A stretch of DNA of 31,293 nt from Collodictyon triciliatum (taxonomy: Eukaryota > CRuMs), in NCBI GenBank assembly GCA_043381765.1, contig JBHJMP010000931.1, forward strand, positions 1 through 31,293, read 5' to 3'. Shown one piece after another: positions 1 to 10,200 of the stretch. Each line of letters begins with the position of its first letter. The first letter of the stretch is position 1. The translations under genes and the position numbers were made by a program. The notes beneath the pieces were generated by a model. That model ran no database searches, had not been told where the DNA came from, and was given only the letters and a program-made list of their open reading frames with translations.

Positions 1-2
1 AG

Positions 3-622
3 CATATGTCCCCTTGTGACTGTCCAGAGTATTCTAGAGTCGTGGGTCATTTGGTATTGTGGGCCAAACAGGATGTCAGACGCGCTGAGTCGGTTGGGAA
101 CATAATCAAGCTCAGAGAGCATCTTGTGGGTAGACTCTGTCACTTTTCGAGTTATAGAGCACTTAACCTTTCAGCAATTCTTTAAAATATGTATGAGTGT
201 TAAACTTTAATATAAATTAATCCGACTTGCGGGCAATCTAGGTCAGAATATATATTTATACTATAAATTCCGCAAATAGAATTTCCTCACATCATAGCAT
301 ATAATTGGAAAGCTTAATTAAGATACACTAATAATAGTGAATCATAGCTCATCATAGTGATAACCTATGTGCGGATTTTTCTATTTAGGACAAATTGACT
401 GATTATTATAATAAATATACTACATATGTATAATGTTTCGTATATTACATAACTGGAACTTTTACCGAAAGAAGAGTTGTGGACGAGATGAATCTGCATC
501 CGATGGCATTGTCTCAGAAGCCGCACAACAGCACAGAACAGGCGAGGAGTGCTCGCAAAAAATGTCGAAGGGAACCGGCACAATCTCAGCCGACGTCTAA
601 AGTGACCGAAAAAGGCGACTGA
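3..622 (+). CDS. 3' end of an unidentified protein-coding gene (partial at left edge)
   Basis: Bases 3-129 form an open frame (reading HMSPCDCPEYSRVVGH...) that ends at a possible donor GTAGAC in phase 1. A possible acceptor at 475-476 opens a second exon at 477 in matching phase, which runs VVDEMNLHPM... to a TGA at 620-622. The last exon is rich in Ser, Gln, Lys and Arg. I do not recognise the family, and the gene starts outside the window. Support is only phase agreement and coding-like composition flanked by AT-rich DNA; the two exons could belong to different transcripts. The intervening 130-476 is AT-rich and looks intronic. Confidence 0.35.
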
Positions 623-807
623 GTAAACTGTCATACTTTGCCTCATGCCGATAGGCTAGTAGTGCCTATGAAGAGGCTCCTCTCAGATCCGCCCCGCCAA
701 ACGCACCCAACTACCTATTCTGCTCCTCTCCGTAGAGTTCTCTCTTATTGCTTCTTTTTTTAACTTTATTTCATCCATAGAGCTCCATCTCCCCTAGGAA
801 AGCACTA

Positions 808-3800
808 ATGGTTGGTCACATAGTATAATTTGATTGTTTTGCCAAATTACTGTCAAATATATTGCATTCGAGGGGGTTGGACTGGCTCTCCTTTTCTTCT
901 TCTTCTTCTTCTTCTTTCGTCCTCTCCTTCACAAGACTGGTACTGCTCTTGCTTAGGTGAACCCGGAAATCCCTGTGGAGGAAGATCAGGACAAGATCCT
1001 TGAAGATTCTCGTAATGTGATCAAGAGCCAAAGCTTCCAAATGAAGCGCTCCCTGGTGAGCCTCACTTTTCCTTTTTCCTTTTTCCTTTTTCCTTTTTCC
1101 TTTTTCCTTTTTCCTTTTCCCTTTTCCTTTTCCTTTTTCCTTTTTCCTTTTTCCTTTTTCCTTTTTCCTTTTTCCTTTTTCCTTTTTCCTTTTTCCTTTT
1201 TCCTTTTTCCTTTATTGAACAATTACTTTCAGTTCCTATGTCAAAACCTTCTTGGAAACCTGCATATGCCGCAATGACAAGGCTTCTGCCAAGTCCTCAA
1301 AGTCTATATAGTAAAACGAACCATACTCCAGGATCAAGGAAAAGTGATGGAGGCCATCAAGTTTTGCAGCGCTCTCATCTCTGAGCTCCGCACTGGTCTC
1401 ATGTCCCCCAAGAATTACTACGATCTTTGTAAGTTGCCATATGCCCCTTCCTCCACCACTAAACTCGCCTACATATTCGGGAAACGGCTGATCAATACCT
1501 TCTATGAGATGCTGATGACATATTCATGCCTCCTTTGGAGCAACCAACCCTCTAAAAACCCAAACATTATCATTCTAGACATGACAGTTTGCGACCAACT
1601 GCGCCATCTAGAATCTCACCTGTGCGATGACTTCACAAAGGGAAAATCGCTCGGCGACCTCTACGAGATTGTGCAGCATGCAGGGAACATCCTACCCCGC
1701 TTGTTTGCCCTCAAATCTGATCATTAAAACTCTTCAACATCAAAATCATATATTGTAGCATAGCACTAATATTATGAGTTGGCCACATACCAAAATCTAT
1801 TTTCTCTTTCTTTACACATGTACATACTCACTTGCTAATGTGCGGCCCCAGGTACCTCCTTTCCACAGTGGGTTCAGTCTACATCAAGACTAGTCAGGCC
1901 CCAGCAAAGGATATCCTTCGCGATCTCGTCGAAATGTGCCGTGGTATTCAGCATCCCATGAGAGGCCTTTTCGTGCGCAACTATCTTTCCCAGATCAGCA
2001 AAGACAAGCTCCCTGACACTATTGAAGAAACGTAGCTACTTCCATTCCTTCCTCTCTCACATTAGCTCCTCACGTGCAAATACACTCAGTAATAACAATA
2101 ATAATCTAATTCGTGTTGAGGGTATATGAGTTGCAGAATGCTGTCTGCCATTTTTTCTTCATCTCACAAACCAATCGACATTATCGGCAAATAAAACTCT
2201 AGCGAGAATGGTAGCGTGAAGGACTCCATCGACTTTGTCATCCAAAACTTCACTGAGATGAACAAGCTCTGGGTTCGTCTTCAACACCAAGGTCCCGTCC
2301 GCGACCGCGAAAAGAGAGAAAGAGAACGCCTCGAACTTCGCATTCTCGTGGGAACAAACCTCGTTCGTCTCAGCCAGCTGGAATCAATTAACACTGAAAT
2401 CTACCGTGAGGTAAGTTGAGCCACAATTTCTTTGCCAGCTTCTTTATAACCATCCTGGCATCCATGTTCTCTCTTTCCTCAAAATTTGCCGAGACTATTT
2501 TTTTTTTTTTTTACACAGGATGTTCTTCCCCGACTGATGGAGCAGATTATCAATTGCAAAGACCAAATAGCTCAGCAATACCTTATGGAATGCGTTATCC
2601 AGGTTTGTTTACCAGAAACGTCATTCATGGACATATCTACCTTTATGTATATCCAATTGTCGAGTTTTTACATATGAGGCATACAGACATCGCAAACTAT
2701 TAAAATTTTAATTCAACCATTTTGCTTCCAAGGTGTTCCCCGATGAATTTCACCTTGGTACATTGGAAACACTTCTTGACTCATGCGTTCAGCTTCAGCC
2801 AGGAGTCAACATTAAAGACATTCTTGGCAGCTTGATCGACCGTCTTGTTAGCTTTTCTATTCGTTCCCCTGATGAAATACCCAAGAACATCGCTATCTTT
2901 GGTATATTCCACGCCCAAATCCGCGAGATTGTTGCAGTAAGTATATCATGGTATCAACCTTAGTATCACCTTCGTAAGGAATATAATAAATATTTTTTTC
3001 TTCACAATAAACGTAATCAAAACAGAAATGCATGCCTTGGTGTGATACAATCCCAGAAATTAGCATCCAATTTCATTCAATCTACAGAACCGCCCCAAGA
3101 TGAGCATGAATGACATTCTGTCACTGCAAGTCTCACTCTTGAACCTTTCGTTGAAGCTATATCCTGAGCGATTAAACCACATCGATAATATATTTGTTTA
3201 CTGTATCGAAAAGTTCCAGGCTGCAGAAACGTCAAAGTATAATTTATATGAAAAGTCATGTATCCCTCAAAGCTTCTCTTGATAAATACGACTCCATTTT
3301 CATGCAACAATCTTATAGACTGGAAAATGAGGCTTGCATCAAAAGGGTGATTGAGCTGCTTACCTCTCCTGTTGACTCATACGGAAGCGTTGTTGCCGTT
3401 CTGGACCTTGAGAACTACACCAAATTGATGGAATACCTCGAGTTCCCTTACCGGAAGAAGGTTCCACGATATCATTTGTTTCTAACTTGATTTCAATCCA
3501 GGTTTATGACTTTTTCTTTGGTTCTTTGTTTCCTTCAGAAAGGAAGATTCCTCTCGCTAGCATGTCTCGTCTGAAGTAAACCTTTGCTCATCAACCAACT
3601 TTACCTGTCAGGTGTCTGTAAATGTTGTGGAAAGTTTGCTTCGCCATAGCAGCTCTCAGATATCTGAAGTGGATAAGGTCAACAAACTACTCACATTCAT
3701 TAGTCCACTTATAGTTGATGACGCTGAAAATAGTGAACAGGATAAGGCAAGTCTGCATATGCGTTATCCAAATCAATAACATATGTTCGCTTTGTGGCAA

Positions 3801-5384
3801 TTACCTCACAAAATATTCGACCATTATGATTCAAAAGGAAGAGTTCGAGGAGGAACAGACGTTAGTTGCTCGTTTGGTTCATTTCTTCGCCTCCAAGGAT
3901 ACTGACATTCAATTCCAGGTTGATATTTAGCCACCATTATAATGAACGCATTTCCAGTATCACGTGTATTTGTTTCATCTGCTGATATAAAAAGAAGCAA
4001 ATAAAGCAATATGTGTTTACGACCTATGATAGCTCTTTGTCGCAGCACGCAAGCATTTCGCTACCGGAGGAGCCCAGCGTATCAAGTTTACTCTCGTCCC
4101 TTTGGTTTTCCAGAGCTTCTCCCTTGTTCAGACTATTCGACAAAAAGAAGAAAAGGTGCTTATTATCTTTATTCCCTTACTTTAGAACCCACACTCTATA
4201 AATTGTGTCCGCATATTGCTATTGACGAACTACCGCGCCTTATTTCATTTATTGTACCTAAAGAGTAAATCTGGTGTAGGGAATTCGCGGGTCAGTTCCA
4301 TCCAAAAAAGTCTTCCAATTCCTCCATGAGATGATTACCGCCTTGGCCGCAAACTACCCAGAATTGTCTCTAAGACTCTTTATGCAGGCTTCTCAGGTCG
4401 CTGATATGTGCGGATTCGAGGCGATTGCATATGAGTTTGTCACTCAGGTAAGCCTGAGATTCCCACTAGTTCTTTCATATAACATATATACCTACTTCTG
4501 GTATTCGTATCTTTCTCTCTCTTTCTCTCTCTTTCTCTCTCTTTTTCGTATGTATTTTTACACAGCCCTGAAGACCTACCAATAACAGCCATTTTTTGAA
4601 TCGGAATATCTTAAGTAGCCTACTGAGTTTTCGTATTTGCTAGGATATCAATCCCCGCACTAACCGCAACGTCTTTATAGGCCTTTGTCCTCTACGAAGA
4701 TAACATCTCTGACTCTAAGAGCCAATGTGCTGCCATCGCAATCATCATCGGCACGCTGCAGCAATCGCAAAACTATAGTGTCGAAAATTACGACACCCTA
4801 ATCACCAAATGTGCTCTCTACTCATCAAAATTGCTTAAGAAGCCTGACCAAAGCCGCTCCATCAGCCTCTGCTCTCATTTATTCTGGAAAGGAACCAGTG
4901 GCGTAAGTGTTATTCTACGAACTGCTTCTCGCTTAATAGTAAGAATCACAAGAGCAATTTTACTTCTCCACTCGCCAAACACTTTTGTAAAGGATGCACT
5001 GTATATTGCTCATGGTCCATATGTTTTTTTTTTTTTTTGGTCATGCAGGACTCTGGGTTCCGCCAAGGTAAACGAGTATTCGAATGCATTCAGCGTTCCT
5101 GCAAAACAGCGGATAGCTATGTGGACCCCGTTGCCCAAGTCGAGCTCTTTGCCGAAATCCTGGGCACTGTCCTCTACTACTTTGAGTCTGAAAACGTGTA
5201 CATCAGCGCAGACTTTATCACAAACTTGATTGGATTGCTCAACACAAAGGTAGCTGGCCTCGAAGCGGGACGCGAAGACACCGTCTCTGTGCTGCAGTTT
5301 GTGCGCAACGTCAAGGACGTGATTGTCCGCCGCCAACGCGACGAAACAAAGTCTGCCCTCTACCGCGACGTCGTTGTCTCTTAG
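808..5384 (+). CDS. VPS35: VPS35, retromer complex core subunit (16 exons, 782 aa)
   Basis: Retromer's large alpha-solenoid subunit binds VPS26 at its N-terminus and VPS29 at its C-terminus and recycles cargo from endosomes. Exons: 808-810, 957-1055, 1332-1428, 1579-1702, 1852-2031, 2203-2410, 2519-2602, 2733-2936, 3088-3230, 3319-3460, 3612-3746, 3838-3918, 4033-4155, 4280-4447, 4681-4902, 5049-5384. All phases agree and give 782 aa, against about 796 in human. Recognisable blocks in family order: [16 protein letters not shown], the VPS26-binding PRLYLL (formed across the exon 4/5 junction), [51 protein letters not shown]-like [16 protein letters not shown] and a C-terminal VPS29-binding region. 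The start is inferred: exon 2 begins at an acceptor (TTGCTTAG) with no ATG of its own, and ATG at 808 followed at once by GT fits. An alternative first exon from ATG 668 cannot be excluded. Intron 11 has a GC donor. Confidence 0.95.
1066..1214 (+). repeat. CCTTTTT heptamer array in VPS35 intron 2
   Basis: About twenty near-perfect copies of a seven-base pyrimidine unit (CCTTTTT, with a few six- or eight-base variants near 1110-1130) fill most of VPS35 intron 2. One strand is pure pyrimidine. It begins about ten bases after the 5' splice site and is separated from the 3' splice site by ordinary sequence. Confidence 0.95.
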
Positions 5385-5592
5385 TCCATCCTCCCTGGAG
5401 AATGCCCAGTCCACCTCTTAGACCAGACACGGCGCTTTCGTGTCGCGCGCTTTGCGTCTGAATACCCTATCGATAGCGACTTTGGAATAAAGCCCCGTGC
5501 CAGAAAAACACAAAACCAGAGACACGCACACGGAAGAGTGGAAAGCGTACAATAGTTTATTATGTACTGATTGTTCGCCCAAAGACAAGAAA
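5385..5592 (+). other. VPS35 3' flank / spacer before the tRNA
   Basis: This 208-base stretch follows the VPS35 stop codon and holds no convincing ORF. It presumably contains the VPS35 3' untranslated region; AATAAA occurs near 5487 (in GGAATAAAGC) and is a possible polyadenylation signal. Confidence 0.5.
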
Positions 5593-5665
5593 GCCCGTCT
5601 AGCTCAGTCGGTAGAACGTGAGGCTCTTAACCTCACGGTCGTGGGTTCGAGCCCCACGGTGGGCG
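5593..5665 (+). tRNA. tRNA-Lys (anticodon CTT)
   Basis: The 73-base cloverleaf has acceptor stem GCCCGTC/GGTGGGC with discriminator G, anticodon stem TGAGG/CCTCA around loop CTCTTAA (anticodon CTT, lysine AAG), and T stem GTGGG/CCCAC with loop TTCGAGC. The internal A box (TAGCTCAGTCGG) and B box (GGTTCGAGCCC) of RNA polymerase III are intact. There is no intron and CCA is not encoded. The sequence is very close to the canonical eukaryotic tRNA-Lys(CTT). One oddity: the D stem GCTC/GAAC carries a C-A mismatch at positions 11-24. Confidence 0.97.
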
Positions 5666-5670
5666 ACCCG

Positions 5671-5674
5671 TTTT
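5671..5674 (+). terminator. RNA polymerase III T-run terminator
   Basis: TTTT lies five bases past the tRNA 3' end, the usual place and form of a Pol III terminator. Confidence 0.75.
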
Positions 5675-5849
5675 GCCATCTTGTTTGGGTGTCCGTACAC
5701 CTGCGCATTTCATATAGTTCTTTTGCTGACGGCGTTTGGCTCCGGCGGCGGGCTTGCCCTTGGTGGGATATGGCACGATATAAGCGTGACTATACCACAG
5801 CCCTTCCTTGACACAAACGCACGATTTCCATGAATCTTGGCAACAGAGA

Positions 5850-6431
5850 ATGAAAATGTCCACATCCACAAATGGTGGAAACAGAACCCACAAGCAATGC
5901 CTCCCAATCTTCGAATGTGCGAGCGGTGTCCCCACAAGTAAGCGTTTGAGAAACGTATTGGTGACAGAATTGGTTTTCATTTCTTCGTGTCACGTCTGCG
6001 AGCACCAAATATCGGCTCCCAACCCTCATAAGCGATACAGCCGTTGGCGTGGCGAAAGGAGCAAACACGATGACTGGGTGGGGCGTTTGAACGTGTTGGA
6101 CTGGCTGGAGGCCGATGCCTCTCATCCCTCTGGTTGTTGGTTTGCATCGCGCCCTCCGCCCTTGCGCGCATCATCACCAATCTTTCACGGACAATCACTA
6201 GAAAAGAAGACTAAAAAGTTTCCAGAGTCCCGTGACGAATTTTTTTTAATATATTTTTTTCCTCCGTTTTATTCTCGCCGCCACCTTCTCGCCTTCCTCT
6301 TCAGTGTGTCCCTGAGGCCTCTCCTTACCCTAGCTACCTACTGTTATTTTTGCTCCCAATTTGTCGTAGTTCCCCGTCTTTTCATTTCTCTTTCCAAGCT
6401 GGTGATGCTTCCTCTTAAATGTTCCATCTGA
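5850..6431 (+). CDS. Doubtful ORF of 193 codons, no recognised family
   Basis: An ATG (MKMSTSTNGGNRTHKQ...) opens a frame to a stop at 6429-6431. The first 400 bases have higher G+C than typical spacers here and include a coding-like stretch (RWRGERSKHDDWVG), but the last third is T-rich and reads as hydrophobic low-complexity residues. Overlapping antisense frames are open too, so base composition may explain the openness. A good donor (GTAAGC) at 5939 hints at a different exon structure. I cannot assign a function. Confidence 0.18.
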   Translation: MKMSTSTNGGNRTHKQCLPIFECASGVPTSKRLRNVLVTELVFISSCHVCEHQISAPNPHKRYSRWRGERSKHDDWVGRLNVLDWLEADASHPSGCWFASRPPPLRASSPIFHGQSLEKKTKKFPESRDEFFLIYFFPPFYSRRHLLAFLFSVSLRPLLTLATYCYFCSQFVVVPRLFISLSKLVMLPLKCSI

Positions 6432-6790
6432 TCGCTGCCGTACTCTTATCCACAGGCTTCGATATGCGAGCAGATAGTAAATTCTATTTGCGACTGTTTT
6501 CTCCCACTTAAACATCTACCAACCCAGATGCTGTGCGGCTAGACGATTTTACCAAAAACAACAAAGAGCAACCTTTAACTTTTTTGTTCTTGCTACGCAT
6601 AAGCCCAAAACAAAACACATACACAAACTAAACGACAAAAAGAAAAGAGAAGAAAAAGAAAAGCATGCAATATATACATCTGAGAGGGATGCTTTACATA
6701 CCCATCGTTTTGGTTTAAGTGGAATACCTATATTTTATTTCTAAAAATAGCTTGCTGGGTGCTGGCCTGTTAAATCCTTATCTTAATCCT
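6432..6790. other. Spacer with no recognisable gene
   Basis: AT-rich DNA including an A-rich purine tract (about 6630-6662, AAAAGAAAAGAGAAG-like). I see no coding region or RNA gene. Confidence 0.5.
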
Positions 6791-6991
<201 letters not shown>

Positions 6992-7214
6992 TTTCAAGGT
7001 TGGACACTACCTCTAAGGAATGGTTATTCGACCGATCAACAGACCTTTAAGAGGCGGGAGAATGCTGCAAGTTTAGAGATTGCATAAGGAGACTGGCCTT
7101 GCTGCGATAAAAGCTTTTGAAACGAAAGTGGGCACCTGCAAGAAGTTTTTCGGGAAGGAATGCATAGAAGCAAAGAGTTCACGATCTGCTATATTATATT
7201 TGACTTTCTTTTTC

Positions 7215-10200
7215 ATGGCCGGCCCCATTTGTTGTGAAATGGCACCCGAGCCGGACTTTCAAGTCATCAACAATCAAAACCTAACGTCAGCACCAGCACC
7301 ATTCAAGAAGAGTTCATTTGAGTTTCGCCTATGTCCGTTTCCAAATAATGACTTTTGTCTGTGCGCACCTACTTCAAAGACATTCTGTGAGGCTGGTTAC
7401 TACTGCACAGTCCATGCATTATCCAACGAAGTGATTAAACGCCCTTGCTCTTTGGGTAAACTGAATTCATAACACTTTGCATTCTATCATATTTCTTTTA
7501 CTTTCCTCAATCTATTGGTCTGAATATCTAATTCCTGGGATAGTTTGTTCCAAAAATAAATATGTTAAAAAAAAACCAACTGATGGTTTGCTACGTCAAA
7601 CGTATGTCATTTTCATACATCCAAATATGTAGGATTCTATTGCCCGGAAAATACTACAGAACCCATTCACTGTTGCCAGGGATACTATTGTCCGGACCCA
7701 ACGGCTATCAAGATATGTCCGAAAGGTCATTTTTGCAGTATTGGGCAGATAGAACCAACAAGTAAATAATTTACTTTGACGAAGGATACGATAGCGCAGC
7801 CCATTATTATTATTATTATTTTTTTTTTTTACATTTCACCCTGTTTCTTTCAAACTCCATGGAAACAGTGATATGACTAGCAAATAATGAAAAATCAAAA
7901 TCAAGTTATAGAATAGAAGAGACATATTCAGAACATACTTGAAGGATTATATATGGTGAACAAAATCGATACCAAACTCTTTTCTGCCTGATATTATGCT
8001 TATTGTAGGATGCGCTCCTTTATCGAGCTGCCCTGAAGGCTCAAAGGAACAGAAGAAGATAGGTTCGATGGCTATATTTAGTATCGTTGTTTTTTTAATG
8101 GGAGTAGGCTATATTATGGCAGAGTACAGTGTGCTTCGACACAGAAGGATCAAAATGGCGAGGCGTGAAGCGTATGATTAACAGAAAAATATTTTTATTA
8201 TGACCGAAGACGGTATGCGAAAGATTTGTTTTGTTCTTTTACTATATCTGTCTCTTACCACAATCCACTTTACTCTTGAAATTATATTTGATGCAGAATA
8301 AAAAAAGGAGAGATTGAACTTCAGCCCCTCGTGAATGTAAGCCTGGCCCCAAGGACAGAAACGTTTGCGATTCAATTTAATGAGCTGGGCCTCACTCTAC
8401 CTGGTGGCCGGGTAATCATGAATGGTGTGAATGGAGAGCTACTTCCCGGAAAAGTCACAGCCATTATGGGTTCCTTATTTAAGAGACACGAAAACTTAAC
8501 CCGATCTAAAATTTATATGTTTTCCTCTCTTTCTTTTTTTAATCGTCACGGCCTGGAAGACAACTTTGAGTAGACCTCCTAACTCTCTTCTCCACACACG
8601 CACACAGGTCCAAGTGGTGCCGGTAAAACCACATTCCTCTCTCTTATCTCAGGAAAAGTGAAGAAGACGAAAGGGACTGTCCTTATTAATGGTGTGGAGG
8701 AACCTCTGGGAATGGTCAAATTCAAAAAGCTGATTGGCTTTGTTCCCCAAGAAGACATCATGTTGAGAACCATGACTGTTAAGGTATTTCAATATTCTCT
8801 TTCTTTTTTTTTTTCTGCGCTGGCAGAATGAGAATAATGATAAACATGTATATTTTAATTTATACATCAACATTAATGGAAATATTTATCCTTTCAATTG
8901 CATCGCTAGGAAAACTTGGTTTTTAGTGCACGCTATCGGCTGCCTACCCACATAAAAGATCATGAGAAGATTGTTAGAGTTGGGGAAGTATGTGCACCAT
9001 CATGGAATTATGTTTAATTTCCTATGTTTTGTCATCAACCTTATGCTCACGTATTTGAGTACCTTATATTTTAACGACAATATTCGAAAGGTTTTAGAGG
9101 TCCTAGGACTGACAGACATCATGTACTCAGTTATTGGCGATGAAAGGCAGCGAGGAATCAGCGGTGGTCAAAGAAAAAGAGTAAATATTGGAATGGAACT
9201 TGTCGCAGACCCTTCCATTTTGTTTCTGGATGAACCGACATCAGGTAGGATATAAAAAAATATGAGATTTTAGTCTAAAATTTCATTTTTGGATTATCAA
9301 AAAGAAATGACGATACAGATTCGTTTGCTTTTTAACCCTAGTGCGCTCATATATATTGTTTTTTTTTTTTTTTAATATTCCTAGACCTTTAAACTTGACC
9401 AAAAATGGAAATAGGATTGGATAGCACGTCATCCGATGAAGTTTGCAATTGCCTTCGCAATATTTCAGCGTTGGGGATAACAATAGCGACTGTTTTACAC
9501 CAACCTAGATATGAAATATTACAGAAGATTGACAATATCCTCCTGCTTGGAAAAGGTGGGAGGACTGTATACATCGGTCCAACTCAGGGTGCACTCACAC
9601 ACTTTACAGAAATGGGATATATACTACCTCAGCATGGAAATCCGGCCGATTTGTCAGTGATTAAATTACTCCATTCTAATCATAACTTCTGATTTTTTTT
9701 GAATTTTTTTCTTTTTTCTGTCCCCACACCCCACCGGAAGCTTCCTATATATTTATTAAACGCATAAAAAAACCATGTATTTACCAGAGTAATGCCTATA
9801 TTTCTCTATTGAAGTTTCATGGATGCAATATCCGGGAAAATTCACAAGTATAAAGAGAAGCAGCTTACTATAGAAGGTTTTTATTCACGGGGAATTACTC
9901 ATTCAATTTCGGTTTATTGCCTGACAATATTTTATATGCAATCCTAATATTTTCATAATTAATTCTTAAAATAACAACTGTCTAATAGGTAAAGAATTTT
10001 TTCCAGATGCCATTCTAAACACGTTACCAAATATGTAGTCCTCGAGAGCCTTGGTGTCGAAGATATGATCATATTTTCTCAATTTCTCAACTTGCCTGAT
10101 GATGTTAGTGAGACTATAGCCACAGAGCGAATTGATGGAAAGCGTTTGGTGGCTATGTCTCAAGAAGAATTGAACTCCAACTTTGGGGAGGGAAGCAGCA

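Noticed and set aside
4011-4268. Alternative frames across VPS35 exon 13 (starts at 4011 and 4013)
   Set aside because: The third frame, opened by an acceptor at 4031-4032, reads [15 protein letters not shown], the conserved VPS35 block, and keeps phase.
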